Assembly (NCBI RefSeq): GCF_025685425.1
Contig: NZ_JAGTAS010000019.1
Location: forward strand, 1-64,000
Direction: 5' to 3'
Source of the DNA: Terriglobus albidus
Lineage (GTDB): Bacteria > Acidobacteriota > Terriglobia > Terriglobales > Acidobacteriaceae
DNA: 64,000 bases
Position numbers and translations under genes: made by a program
Shown here: in pieces, positions 8,500 to 17,169 of the stretch
Layout: every line of letters starts with the position of its first letter
Position numbering within the stretch: the first letter of the stretch is position 1
The notes under the pieces: model-generated
Databases searched by the model: none
What the model saw: the letters and a program-made list of their open reading frames with translations, nothing else
What the model was told of the DNA's origin: nothing

Positions 8500-9798
8500 C
8501 TAAACCGCGAAAGGTTCTTCAATTGATTTGCTGGTCGGGGTGAACATCTCGCCGCCATTTTCGGTCATTACCCAGTCATCTTCCAGACGTACGCCGAACT
8601 CACCGCGGATGTAGACTCCCGGCTCATCGGAGAAGGTATTTCCGACGGCCAGTGGCTGTTTATTGCCGCGTACAAGGTACGGCCACTCGTGGCCGTCCAT
8701 GCCGATTCCATGACCCAGGCGGTGGGTGAAGAACTTATAGTCGGGGCCGTAACCGGCATCCGTGATGACCTTGCGTGCGGCGATGTCGACGGCTTCACAG
8801 GGCACGCCGGGCTTTGCTGCCGCGAGCGCGGCAGCCTGGGATTTACGTACGATCTCGAAGACCTGCTTCTGCTTGTCGGTTGCCTTGCCGCCGAGCACGA
8901 AGGTGCGGGTGATATCCGATTGATAGCCTTCCACCGTGCAACCATCATCGATCATCACGATGGAGCCTTCCTTCAGCGTCTGCGGCTTGATAGAGCCGTG
9001 CGGCAGAGCGGAGAACTCATCCACCTCCACCGAGGCATATCCGGAGACACCGCATTTCATATAAGCGGCGGAGATCAGTGCTGACGCGTCGCGTGTGGTC
9101 ATACCAGGGGTGAGTGATTTCCATGCGGCTTCGTAGACATGCCAGGTAATGTCATTGGCCAGCTTCATCAGTTCAAGCTCATGAGCTGACTTCACGCCGC
9201 GGCATCCTGCCGTCACCGGCGTTGCGGAGACGATCTTTGCCGCAGGCAGTGCGTGAGCAAAACCGTCTGAGAAGGCGAACTTCGTCTGCTCTTCCACGCC
9301 GATGCTTCCAGTCGCCAGGCCCGCGTCTTTCAAGCCTTTACCAAGCAGTGCATAGGGATTTTCGTGTTCGTCCCAGGTATAAAAACGGATCTTGTCGCCT
9401 CCGGCCATGTTGCCGGTCAGCTCACGCATGCGCTCTTCTTCGAAGACCGGGCAGATGATAAAGGCAGGACCTTTGACGGGAAGTACCCAGGCAAAGAGGC
9501 GCTCCGAATTGCCGCCGCGCATGCCTGTGAAGTAGAGCATGGACGTACCCGTCGTGATGACGATGGCGTCAATCTTGTTCTTCGCCATCAACGTTTGCGC
9601 ACGGTTACAGCGTTCTTCGCGCTCTGTAAGAGTGATAGGCTTCACGTCTGATACACGATTGGTCAGCGCAGCAATCGCAGGCGGCAGCGGGCGGCTGGGC
9701 ATGGGCGCACTACCATGTCCCTGTGCGAATAACGGCGCTTCAACAAGACCAGTGGCCGCAACTCCAGCCGTGGAGAGAAGGAAGTGTCTGCGATTCAT
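8500..9798 (-). CDS. Tat-exported M24 metallopeptidase (Xaa-Pro aminopeptidase type)
   Basis: Predicted creatinase-fold dinuclear metallopeptidase that removes N-terminal residues before proline. The start at 9798 gives MNRRHFLLSTAGVAATG, a twin-arginine signal with a likely cleavage after LFA, so the enzyme would be exported folded. The catalytic M24 domain supplies the metal ligands: Asp in VMIDDG and in YQSDITRTF (around residues 282-295), His in GHGIGMDGHEWP (about 361), Glu in SDEPGVYI and Glu in VRLEDDW near the C-terminus. The N-terminal creatinase domain includes the SMLYFTGMRGGNSERLFAW motif. Total 432 residues. It diverges from fbp with 56 bases between. Confidence 0.9.
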   Translation of the reverse strand: MNRRHFLLSTAGVAATGLVEAPLFAQGHGSAPMPSRPLPPAIAALTNRVSDVKPITLTEREERCNRAQTLMAKNKIDAIVITTGTSMLYFTGMRGGNSERLFAWVLPVKGPAFIICPVFEEERMRELTGNMAGGDKIRFYTWDEHENPYALLGKGLKDAGLATGSIGVEEQTKFAFSDGFAHALPAAKIVSATPVTAGCRGVKSAHELELMKLANDITWHVYEAAWKSLTPGMTTRDASALISAAYMKCGVSGYASVEVDEFSALPHGSIKPQTLKEGSIVMIDDGCTVEGYQSDITRTFVLGGKATDKQKQVFEIVRKSQAAALAAAKPGVPCEAVDIAARKVITDAGYGPDYKFFTHRLGHGIGMDGHEWPYLVRGNKQPLAVGNTFSDEPGVYIRGEFGVRLEDDWVMTENGGEMFTPTSKSIEEPFAV

Positions 9799-9854
9799 GA
9801 TGACTGAGATTGTAGCCCCAGGCTTTAGCATGGGAGAAAGGGATAAACACAAAC

Positions 9855-10850
9855 ATGGCTCAGCAGCAGTCGATGATCACCACAGTCCAGCAGCACATTC
9901 TGCAGCAGCAGAAGAACTTTCCTGACGCGACGGGCACCTTCTCCTGGCTGCTCTCCGGCGTCACGCTTGCGGCGAAGATGATCGAAGCCAAGATCCGCTC
10001 CGCCGGGTTGAGCGACATCCTCGGGGCGTACGGGCAGATGAACGTGCAGGGCGAGCAGCAGCAGAAGCTCGATGTCTACGCCAACCGCGCTATGGAGCAT
10101 TGCCTCGGCCTGCGTGACAGCGTGGCTGCACTGGTCAGCGAAGAAGACGATGAGCCCGTGGTCTTCAATCGCGACAACGAGACAGGAAAGTACATCATCG
10201 TCTTCGATCCGCTCGATGGCTCGTCGAACATCGACGTCAATGTAAACGTCGGTACTATCTTCTCGGTCTTCCGCCGCCCGCAGTGGGGCGATGTAAATAC
10301 CTCGGTGCTGCAGCAGGGCATCAAGCAGGTAGCGGCCGGCTATGTGTTGTATGGTCCATCGACGATCCTGGTCTACACCACGGGACATGGCGTACACGGT
10401 TTCACGCTCGACCAGACCATCGGTGCATTCCTCCTGAGCTGGGAGAACATGCGGATGCCGGATTCCGGACCGTATTACTCGGTCAACGAAGCGAATCTCG
10501 AAGAATCGGCGCCTGAGTACACCCAGTTCGTGCATGACATGCGTGCCGGCAAAATTGGCGAGAAGCATGGCTCGCGCTACATCGGCTCGTTGGTGGCAGA
10601 CTTCCATCGCACGCTGCTTAAGGGTGGTATCTTCTTCTACCCTCCGACAACCAAAACTCCTCACGGCAAACTGCGGCTGATGTATGAAGCGAATCCGCTG
10701 GCCTTCATCGCAGAGCAGGCAGGCGGCATGGCGACCAATGGCGTCGATCGCATCCTGGATATTAAGCCCGAGGCGATCCATCAACGCACGCCACTGGCGA
10801 TTGGCAGCAAGGTGGAAGTGGAGGCGCTCCGTAGCGCGTTGACGAAGTAA
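9855..10850 (+). CDS. fbp: class I fructose-1,6-bisphosphatase
   Basis: Gluconeogenic phosphatase converting fructose 1,6-bisphosphate to fructose 6-phosphate in the cytoplasm. The metal-binding motif DPLDGSSNIDVN is at residues 118-129 and is preceded by VSEEDDEP, which supplies the acidic ligands. The C-terminal GKLRLMYEANPLAFIAEQAGG contains the substrate-binding motif. Length (331) is normal for class I enzymes. The stop codon overlaps the start codon of the next gene (TAATG), so the two are probably translated together. Confidence 0.96.
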   Translation: MAQQQSMITTVQQHILQQQKNFPDATGTFSWLLSGVTLAAKMIEAKIRSAGLSDILGAYGQMNVQGEQQQKLDVYANRAMEHCLGLRDSVAALVSEEDDEPVVFNRDNETGKYIIVFDPLDGSSNIDVNVNVGTIFSVFRRPQWGDVNTSVLQQGIKQVAAGYVLYGPSTILVYTTGHGVHGFTLDQTIGAFLLSWENMRMPDSGPYYSVNEANLEESAPEYTQFVHDMRAGKIGEKHGSRYIGSLVADFHRTLLKGGIFFYPPTTKTPHGKLRLMYEANPLAFIAEQAGGMATNGVDRILDIKPEAIHQRTPLAIGSKVEVEALRSALTK

Positions 10851-11110
10851 TGTTCGAAGCTGAAGTGACAGATATCCGCGAGGCCTCGCGACAGCAAGGC
10901 CGTTCGGTGTGGCAGATCTCGCTTAGCCAGACGGAGTTCACGCCGGGAGCCACAGGAGTATTGGAAGCTACGGCGCGCAGCGGAACGAAGCTGGAAGTTC
11001 CGGTGCTGGAAGTTGTGCGGGACGAGGATGGCGTGATGTGGCACGTGACCATGAAGCCGTTGCTTGAAGGAACGGTGGTTGTGGGGCGGGTAAAAACAGT
11101 TGCCAGTTAA
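10850..11110 (+). CDS. hypothetical protein overlapping fbp
   Basis: Small 86-residue acidic to neutral protein with no membrane segment or signal peptide. The pattern of alternating hydrophobic residues (VWQISLSQTEF, LEVPVLEVV, WHVTMKP, GTVVVGRV) suggests an all-beta fold. I do not recognise a family. It begins within the fbp stop codon (TAATG), which implies translational coupling. Its last residues TVAS and its stop codon lie inside a short tandem repeat of CAGTT(G/A)(C)CAGTT, so the C-terminus may have been altered by that repeat. Confidence 0.7.
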   Translation: MFEAEVTDIREASRQQGRSVWQISLSQTEFTPGATGVLEATARSGTKLEVPVLEVVRDEDGVMWHVTMKPLLEGTVVVGRVKTVAS

Positions 11111-11395
11111 CAGTGGCCAGTTGATGTTTACAGAGGGATGGCATGGTTGCCATCCCTTTTGTCTTAGGGGAGATGGTCCGCGCGGAGCGCGAATGTCTTG
11201 CTTAAGGGGACGGCTTTCAGCCGTCCCGTATCCCGCACGGGAGATATGCGGCTTCAGCGCTGAGGTACCGAAAACCAGCTGCGGAGACTTATATTCGAGC
11301 TACGACTCACCCCAGCGAACAAGTTCGCCGGGGACCCCGACGCTCGAACGTCCCATGTCCCTAAGGGACATGGGGAACCCCATGTATGGGCTCTC
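11111..11395. repeat. convergent gap with family B repeats, locus 2
   Basis: No gene. A CAGTTGCCAGTTAACAGT tandem repeat straddles the preceding stop (11098-11125). Next come GGGATGGCATGG..CCATCCC (a likely terminator hairpin at about 11134-11158), a CGCGCGGAGCGCG palindrome, the GACGGCTTTCAGCCGTC hairpin (11209-11225) and GCGGCTTCAGCGCTGAGG (11249-11266). The CCATGTCCCTAAGGGACATGG palindrome ends the region just before the rpiA stop. Confidence 0.7.
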
Positions 11396-12091
11396 TTAAA
11401 ACTTCGTTTCCGGTGTGTATTCGGTGACGGTGTCTTCGCCGGCGACCAGGACCAGGTCTGCCATGTCGAGAAATAGTCCGTGTTCGACGACGCCTACCAT
11501 CGTGTCCAACTGGGCTGCCAGGGCTGCGGGATCGTCAATCTGGGTTGGGTCGCAGTCGAGGATGAGGTTGCCTTCGTCGGTGATGTAGTTGCCGCTGCCG
11601 TCCTTGGCCTGACGGATGCTGCTGGGATAGCCGAGCCCCTTCAGACGCTCAGAGACCAGAGGCTCGGCCATGGGGATCACCTCGATGGGCAGTTTGAACT
11701 TGCCCAGCTTCTTCACGACCTTCGACGAGTCGGCCACGATGATGAACTTCTTTGAAGCCGAGGCGACGATCTTCTCACGCAGCAGCTTGCCGCCCCCGCC
11801 TTTGATCAACGCCAGGCCGGGAGCAACCTCGTCGGCGCCGTCTACGGTGACGTCGGTCTCGGTTGCTTCGGTGAAGTCAATCACGGGAATACCAAGAGAT
11901 GCTCCGAGTTTCGCGGAGTCTTCTGAGGATGCGATGCCGCGGATCTTCAGTCCTTGCTGCACCTTTTCGCCCAGCAGCTTGATGAACAGGGTAGCGGTCG
12001 AGCCGGAGCCCAGGCCAACGACCATGCCGGGTTGAATGAAGTCGAGTGCGCGTTTTGCAGCGAGAAGCTTGAGCTCGTCCTGAGTAGGCAT
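11396..12091 (-). CDS. rpiA: ribose-5-phosphate isomerase A
   Basis: Interconverts ribose 5-phosphate and ribulose 5-phosphate in the pentose phosphate pathway. The family signature GLGSGSTA is near residue 25, followed by DGADEVAPGLALIKGGGGKLLREKIV, which holds the catalytic residues. I start at the ATG at 12091 (MPTQDELKLLAAKRAL), because the 58 upstream codons run through a repeat. That gives 231 residues, normal for RpiA. It converges with the fbp pair across a repeat-filled gap. Confidence 0.95.
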   Translation of the reverse strand: MPTQDELKLLAAKRALDFIQPGMVVGLGSGSTATLFIKLLGEKVQQGLKIRGIASSEDSAKLGASLGIPVIDFTEATETDVTVDGADEVAPGLALIKGGGGKLLREKIVASASKKFIIVADSSKVVKKLGKFKLPIEVIPMAEPLVSERLKGLGYPSSIRQAKDGSGNYITDEGNLILDCDPTQIDDPAALAAQLDTMVGVVEHGLFLDMADLVLVAGEDTVTEYTPETKF

Positions 12092-12283
12092 GGAACTAGG
12101 GTATATCGGCGGGCGGGCGCTTATGCCACCCGGGTGCCCCATCCTCGCAACGCTAGGATGGGGTAAGGAAGCCGCGCGCTTCCCGGACGTATCCCCGAAC
12201 TCGTGTCTGTGTTTTGTTTGGGATTTGGGTGTTCCCGAACCCACTCCGTGAGGGTGGGCACCCATGTGGAGGGACGAAGTCCT
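12092..12283. repeat. family D palindromes between xseB and rpiA
   Basis: No gene. Two related palindromic units are present: ATCCTCGCAACGCTAGGAT flanked by CCCC/GGGG (12138-12162), and a CACCC..GGGTG hairpin around CACTCCGTGAGGGTG (12239-12262). The text 'GGTGCCCCATCC' and 'GGGTAAGGAA' recurs at 16500-16572 and 18216-18355. Confidence 0.6.
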
Positions 12284-12502
12284 CTACTCCAGGTTCAGGT
12301 CTTTGGCTTCCATCTTGCCGTTTTGCTGTTTCATCAGGACCTGCAGCTTGCCTTCGGCAGCCTCCAGGTCCTGTTTGCATGCGGCAGAGAGGGCCATGCC
12401 CTGCTCAAAGAGCTTGACGGAGTCTTCCAGCGGCAGGTCGCCCCGTTCCAACTGCTCTACGACCGTTTCCAGCGCTTTCAGATTCTCTTCAAAGGTCGGC
12501 AT
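12284..12502 (-). CDS. xseB: exodeoxyribonuclease VII small subunit
   Basis: The small subunit of the single-strand-specific exonuclease VII. The 72-residue protein matches the family over its whole length: TFEENLKALETVVEQLERGDLPLEDSVKLFEQGMALSAAC is the canonical helical hairpin (read in segments here). The catalytic partner xseA is not in the window. It lies 15 bases after the methyltransferase/MTHFR gene in the same direction, so co-transcription is likely. Confidence 0.92.
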   Translation of the reverse strand: MPTFEENLKALETVVEQLERGDLPLEDSVKLFEQGMALSAACKQDLEAAEGKLQVLMKQQNGKMEAKDLNLE

Positions 12503-12517
12503 CGTCTCTTCCTTGTT

Positions 12518-14389
12518 CTAGCTCAGCAGCTCCAGCACCTGTGCGGCAGCGGTGTATTTGCCAAAGGGAGCGGAGACCTGTACGCCCTCGACCTGGGGCC
12601 GGGTGTGGGCCAGCATCTCCTGCGCGATTTTGATGCCTTCGGCGCGTGCATGGTCAGCGGAGGCCTCGCCTGCCTTGTGCATGCGGAACATGATCTCGTC
12701 CGGAACGGCGACGCGCAGATCGTTCTTCATGAACTCGGCGTTGCGCAATGAAGTCAGCGGCCAGATACCGGCGATGACCGGGATGCGGAACTCCTCGATG
12801 CGGCGCAGGAAGGTTTCCAGCAGACGCATGTCGAAGACCGGCTGCGTTATGGCGTATTCCGCGCCTGCTTCCACCTTGAGGGCAAAGCGACGGACTTCGT
12901 TGTCGACGTCCGGAACGCCCGGGTTGGCCGCGACGCCGATCGCAAAGGCCGCGGACTCGCCGATACGGTTTTTGCCGAGATCCAGGCCGTGGTTCAGATC
13001 GCGGATGATGTTCACCAGGCCGATGGCATCCACGTCGAAGACGGCGGTTGCATCCGGATAGTTCCCCAGCTTGGGCGGGTCGCCGGTCAGGCAGAGCACG
13101 TTCTTCAGTCCAATGGAGGAGGCGCCGAGCATGTCTGACTGGAGCGCCAGCAGGTTGCGGTCACGGCAGGTGACGTGGATCAGGGTCTCGATGCCGATCT
13201 TGTGCTGGATCTGCACGCAGAGCGACTGAGCGGACATGCGCGCGGATGCGCGGGGAGAGTCGGGCACATTGATGACGTGCACACCCAGGTCGGCGAGCTT
13301 CTTTGCGCCGTCCAGCTCCTTCTGGCAGTTGACGCCGAGCGGCGGCACGATCTCTACCATGGAGACGAACTGACGATTGGCAAGCAGGCCGGCGAGCCTG
13401 GAGCGTTCGCGGAAGGCCGGCGGTTGAACGGCCGCCTTTGTCTCGTCGGTGACTTCGGCTTTGGCGGTCACCTGGGCATCGATCGCGCGCAGGGCGGAGC
13501 GCATCGCCTTGATGTGACTTGGCGTGGTGCCGCAGCATCCGCCGATGAAGTTCGCGCCCGCCTTGGCGAACTTGCGGGCGAAGCTGGCCATGTATTCGGG
13601 CGAGGTCAGGTAGATGTTGCGGCCGTCGACGGCGCGCGGCAGGCCGGCATTGGGCATCGCCGCCAGCGGAAGGTGGGTGACGGCGCGCATGCGCTCAATG
13701 ACGTCCAGAACGGCATGCGGTCCGGAGCTGCAGTTGCAGCCCACGGCGTTGGCGCCGGCAATGGTCAGACGGGTCGCCGTCTCTTCGGCGGTGGTGCCAT
13801 CGAGGGTGTTGCCGTTGTCGTCGACCGTCACCATCACGAAGATCGGCAGGTGGGGAGCGATGTCGCGGGCGGCGCGCACGACAATCTCCGCCTCGGCGAC
13901 GGAGGGGAAGGTTTCGGCGATCAGAAGATCGGCGCCGGCCGCAGCCAGGGCTGCGATCTGCTCGGCAAAGGTATCGTGCGCCTGCTGTGCCGTGATGGTG
14001 CCTGCGGGCGCCAGGCGGGCTCCCAGGGGGCCGATGGCGCCCGCAACGTAGGCATGGGCGGCCGTCTTCTCCTCGGAGTGCTGAGCCGCTTTGCGGGCCA
14101 GTGTGACGCCGGCATGGTTGATGGCGGAGACCTTGTCGGCCAGACCATACCGCGCCAGACGGATAGCGTTCGCGCCAAAGGTATTGGTTTCGATCATCTC
14201 CGCGCCGGCGTGGAGGTACTCCTCATGAATGGAGCGGATCATGTCGGGCTGGGAGAGGTTCAACTCGTCGTAGCAGCGGTTGATAAAGACTCCGCGAGCG
14301 TACAACATGGTGCCCATCGCACCGTCACACAATACAGTGCGTCCGGGGGCGAGCAGGGTCTCAAGTACGGATTCTGAGGTCTCGACCAT
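12518..14389 (-). CDS. homocysteine S-methyltransferase / methylenetetrahydrofolate reductase fusion
   Basis: Bifunctional protein of 623 residues. The N-terminal half (about 1-295) is a homocysteine methyltransferase barrel, beginning VLCDGAMGTMLYARG. It carries a zinc-binding Cys in GANAVGCNCSSGP and the Cys pair in GGCCGTTP near residue 281. The C-terminal half (about 320-600) is a MetF-type flavin barrel with MVEIVPPLG, HVTCRDRN and VLCLTGDPPKLG, and a late AEYAITQPVFD. The layout resembles Bacillus YitJ. It probably links one-carbon folate chemistry to methionine synthesis; the methyl donor for the first domain cannot be told from sequence. No riboswitch is visible in the 137-base divergent gap upstream. 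Confidence 0.9.
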   Translation of the reverse strand: MVETSESVLETLLAPGRTVLCDGAMGTMLYARGVFINRCYDELNLSQPDMIRSIHEEYLHAGAEMIETNTFGANAIRLARYGLADKVSAINHAGVTLARKAAQHSEEKTAAHAYVAGAIGPLGARLAPAGTITAQQAHDTFAEQIAALAAAGADLLIAETFPSVAEAEIVVRAARDIAPHLPIFVMVTVDDNGNTLDGTTAEETATRLTIAGANAVGCNCSSGPHAVLDVIERMRAVTHLPLAAMPNAGLPRAVDGRNIYLTSPEYMASFARKFAKAGANFIGGCCGTTPSHIKAMRSALRAIDAQVTAKAEVTDETKAAVQPPAFRERSRLAGLLANRQFVSMVEIVPPLGVNCQKELDGAKKLADLGVHVINVPDSPRASARMSAQSLCVQIQHKIGIETLIHVTCRDRNLLALQSDMLGASSIGLKNVLCLTGDPPKLGNYPDATAVFDVDAIGLVNIIRDLNHGLDLGKNRIGESAAFAIGVAANPGVPDVDNEVRRFALKVEAGAEYAITQPVFDMRLLETFLRRIEEFRIPVIAGIWPLTSLRNAEFMKNDLRVAVPDEIMFRMHKAGEASADHARAEGIKIAQEMLAHTRPQVEGVQVSAPFGKYTAAAQVLELLS

Positions 14390-14526
14390 GGCGGATATGC
14401 TATTCCCAGTGTAGCGGGAATAGGGCAGCCGGGTGGGCGCGTGCTTTATACTTGAGGCAAAAGTTCAGGCGGTTTTTACACCGCAGTTTGCTACCGCCGG
14501 GCGGTGGGCTGGAGTCCGTTACTTTG

Positions 14527-15975
14527 ATGAAGCGTAAGTTGTATGTTTTTGCAGCCCTGACCGCTGTGGCTCTGGTGCTGAGCGCCTGCGGTGTCCGCTA
14601 CTACAAGTTTCCGCAATACACCTACGCCGGACGCCCGATTCCTCCCAGCAAGTTCGCATATCGCGTGCTCGCCTCCTACACCAGTACGCTGAGTGGCGGT
14701 CTCCAGATTCTGGACGCGCAACGTGACCTGCGCAACAACGTCTTTGACGCAAACTCGTCCTACAGCATCTCGGGCTACTCGGGGAATTCGCCAAGCCCGA
14801 TCCTGAACTTCCCGGAGCAGGTCGCCGGTTATGCCTACGCACAGGGCGACGGCTCGCTGGCGGCTATTGACTACGGTGGCGAGAAGAGCAGCGGAGCGGC
14901 TGCGACACTCGCAGCCAAGTCTGCCGTTCCGGATGGAATCAAGGTCTCTACCGACCAGACCATGGTCTATTCGGCTCAGGAGACCGCCGGCCAGCTCCAG
15001 GTGGTGATCCGCGGCGGAACCCAGGCCAGCTATGCGCTCAACCTGCCGAACGTGAACCGGGTCTTCGTGAACCAGGGCAACACGGTCGTTCTGGCCATGC
15101 AGCGAAATGGCAACAACATCTACCGCCTGGTGAAGCTGAACAGCAACCAGGCGACTCCTCCGGGCGCGGTGGATTGCCAGCCCTATCAGTTGCCGGTGTA
15201 CTGCCTGGTGAAGGTGACAGGCTCCTTCGATCGTCCGGTCGGCGCCTATTTCTCAAACGACGGCAGCCAGGCCTATATCCTCAACTGCGGCCCGGAGTGC
15301 GGCGGCACGACGGCGAGTGTCGGCTTCCTGAACCTCAGCAATCTGACCATCTACAACATCCCGACGGTCTCGCCCGAGCCCAATTATGTGGCGCAGACCG
15401 TACCTGTGCCGGGTGGTGTGACGGCGGCGCTCACGGATGGCTCGACGCTCTATCTCAGCGGGCAGCAATTCCTGCCTGACGGTTACTGGTCAGGAAATCT
15501 CTCTACGCTGAATCTCGCCACGAAGACGGTGACCGGCAAGTACTCGATCTCTGATGGCTATCACACCAAGATGCTCTTCGGTGATGACAACACGCTCTGG
15601 ATCGGATCGCAGAGTTGCGCGAACGGCGAGCGTGCACACCAGGCGGATCTGGGCGTCACCTCCCAGGCGGCGAACTACAACTGCCTGACCCGCTTTGACC
15701 GCTCCGCCAGCTCGGTGCAGATTGTGCCCTCGGTGAACCGCAATGCGAACACCACGGTGAAATATCCCAACCAGGATTACAACCTCTACTACTATGGCGA
15801 CCTGACGGGCCTGTGCTGGGTGCAGAGCCTGCACAAGATGTACACGGCGTACGGCGGCCAGATCCACGCCTTCAATACCGCGGATGGGTCGGAGATCAAC
15901 AACAGCCAGATCACCATTCAGGGAACGGTTCTGGATGTTGCGTTCATGGATGCGTTGACGAACTTCGATAACTAA
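14527..15975 (+). CDS. putative outer-surface lipoprotein, propeller-like
   Basis: A 482-residue exported lipoprotein: signal MKRKLYVFAALTAVALVLSAC with lipidated Cys 21. The mature part is rich in Asn, Gln, Ser, Gly and Tyr. It shows recurring units such as ADQTMVYSAQ/DGSQAYIL/DDNTLWIG separated by 35-60 residues, which suggests a beta-propeller. No catalytic motif is seen and I do not recognise a named family. I start at 14527 rather than 14452 because only this start gives a signal peptide. Related-looking lipoproteins lie at 57794-60405. It ends at a strong terminator. Confidence 0.75.
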   Translation: MKRKLYVFAALTAVALVLSACGVRYYKFPQYTYAGRPIPPSKFAYRVLASYTSTLSGGLQILDAQRDLRNNVFDANSSYSISGYSGNSPSPILNFPEQVAGYAYAQGDGSLAAIDYGGEKSSGAAATLAAKSAVPDGIKVSTDQTMVYSAQETAGQLQVVIRGGTQASYALNLPNVNRVFVNQGNTVVLAMQRNGNNIYRLVKLNSNQATPPGAVDCQPYQLPVYCLVKVTGSFDRPVGAYFSNDGSQAYILNCGPECGGTTASVGFLNLSNLTIYNIPTVSPEPNYVAQTVPVPGGVTAALTDGSTLYLSGQQFLPDGYWSGNLSTLNLATKTVTGKYSISDGYHTKMLFGDDNTLWIGSQSCANGERAHQADLGVTSQAANYNCLTRFDRSASSVQIVPSVNRNANTTVKYPNQDYNLYYYGDLTGLCWVQSLHKMYTAYGGQIHAFNTADGSEINNSQITIQGTVLDVAFMDALTNFDN

Positions 15976-15987
15976 GTGAGTCTTTGA

Positions 15988-16020
15988 TAAAAGCGCTGCC
16001 TGCGGGCAGCGCTTTTGTTT
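15988..16020 (+). terminator. Rho-independent terminator after the lipoprotein gene
   Basis: AAAAGCGCTGCC TGC GGGCAGCGCTTTT hairpin followed by GTTTTT, 13 bases after the stop codon. Confidence 0.9.
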
Positions 16021-16545
16021 TTGGGATAGAGAATTGGGTGCCCCATTCACGCACAGAGTGGGAGGGAGGCTTGAACGTGGCGAGCAAACGAGGAAAAGCG
16101 CTGAAGGCGCGCTCTATATCAGCCTGGGGCAACGCCCCAGGTCCTCGAGCACATTGAATGTCAAAGGGCTGAAGGCCCGCTCTATAGTTCCCAATCTAAA
16201 GTGAGTTTCGTCGACACAACGCAGGAGTCATATTCGTGTCAACTTTCAGGATTCTGTATGGAGAGAGGCAGGATTGGGCGCATTGAAAAGGAAGGTCTTT
16301 CACGATGTTCTGGATTCCCCTTACTGCAGAACTATAGGGCGGGCCTTCAGCCCTTTAAGATCTTGTCGATACCTAAACCTGGGGCGTTGCCCCAGGCTGA
16401 TATAGAGCGCGCCTTCAGCGCTTAGAGCTATGGGCTCTTTGTTTGTCATTTCGCAGCGACCAAGGGAGCTTAGAATCTGCTTTTTTATCTAACCCGGGTG
16501 ACCCACCTCGGGGTCCCCGACGAACTTGTTCGTTGGGGTGAACCC
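16021..16545. repeat. family A inverted-repeat pair, locus 1, plus a family D unit
   Basis: No gene. The left arm (16097-16190) reads AGCGCTGAAGGCGCG, then CCTGGGGCAACGCCCCAGG, then GGGCTGAAGGCCCGCTCTATA. The right arm (16334-16423) is the inverted order TATAGGGCGGGCCTTCAGCCC, CCTGGGGCGTTGCCCCAGG, GCGCGCCTTCAGCGCTT. About 145 bases of unrelated sequence lie between. From 16443 GTTTGTCATTTCGCAGCGA appears, and from 16495 a family D unit ends at the next gene. The gap separates two converging genes. Confidence 0.8.
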
Positions 16546-17166
16546 TCACAACGTTAGGGTAGGTAGGGAATGCCCCAGCTTCTCCGCCAACCAGGTCTGC
16601 AACTCAGGCGAGAAGGACTCTCCTGCTGTGAATGCAAACTGCGGTTTTCCCGCCAGAAGCTTTAGCGAAATGCCCTGCCACGCGGGAGCATCTGCTTTCG
16701 CCGTGAGCAGGTAAGCGTCGGCGCGGTCCAGGACATACTGCGCTGAGGGTTTGAAGTCGGCTGTCTCCGGCGACAGCACGGCCAGGTAGAGATCGGGCCG
16801 CAGGAAGCGCATCACCGAGTTCGATTCCAGGATGTTGTTCGTAGACCTGGCCAGCTCGGCGCGCAGGCGGGGCATTGCCTCAGCCAGTTGTCCCTGGCGG
16901 GTGCGCAGCCACAGGGAGCGGGCAGCACCGGCCGCGAGATACCGGCTGGTGTCCGTGCCCGAGGTCGGATCGCGTTCCTCGCTCAAGGCGATAGTGTGGT
17001 CGGCTGTCTGGCAATCGCATGGCTCGCCGTTGGCAGAGCAGACGTTGTGGCCGTACTGCGTGATCTTGACGGCAGTCCAATGTAGAGCAGGGAAGGCGCG
17101 TATCAGCTCGCAGACGGCAGAGGTCTTGCCGATGTTGCGTGTGTGTCCGCCGATGACGACTACCAT
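16546..17166 (-). CDS. MobB-like P-loop NTPase next to lpxD
   Basis: Uncharacterised P-loop protein of 206 residues. The N-terminal strand and Walker A-like loop read MVVVIGGHTRNIGKTS (GKT at 13-15), resembling the SIMIBI class (MobB or dethiobiotin synthetase type). After the first helix comes ITQYGHNVCSANGEPCDC with Cys at 43, 50 and 52, a possible metal site. DPTSGTDTSRYLAAGA then resembles a nucleotide- or substrate-contact segment. The start codon lies three bases after the lpxD stop, so the two are translationally linked. A role in nucleotide-dependent activation is inferred only from the fold; no substrate can be named. Confidence 0.75.
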   Translation of the reverse strand: MVVVIGGHTRNIGKTSAVCELIRAFPALHWTAVKITQYGHNVCSANGEPCDCQTADHTIALSEERDPTSGTDTSRYLAAGAARSLWLRTRQGQLAEAMPRLRAELARSTNNILESNSVMRFLRPDLYLAVLSPETADFKPSAQYVLDRADAYLLTAKADAPAWQGISLKLLAGKPQFAFTAGESFSPELQTWLAEKLGHSLPTLTL

Positions 17167-17169
17167 CTC

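Noticed and set aside
13175-14377. 400-codon open frame antisense to the methyltransferase/MTHFR gene
   Set aside because: Gly/Val/Arg-rich composition typical of the shadow of a GC-rich gene; the sense strand carries the full set of catalytic motifs.
16021-16545. Possible CRISPR array because of repeated hairpin units
   Set aside because: The units are inverted, not direct; spacers are not uniform, and there are no cas genes in the window.
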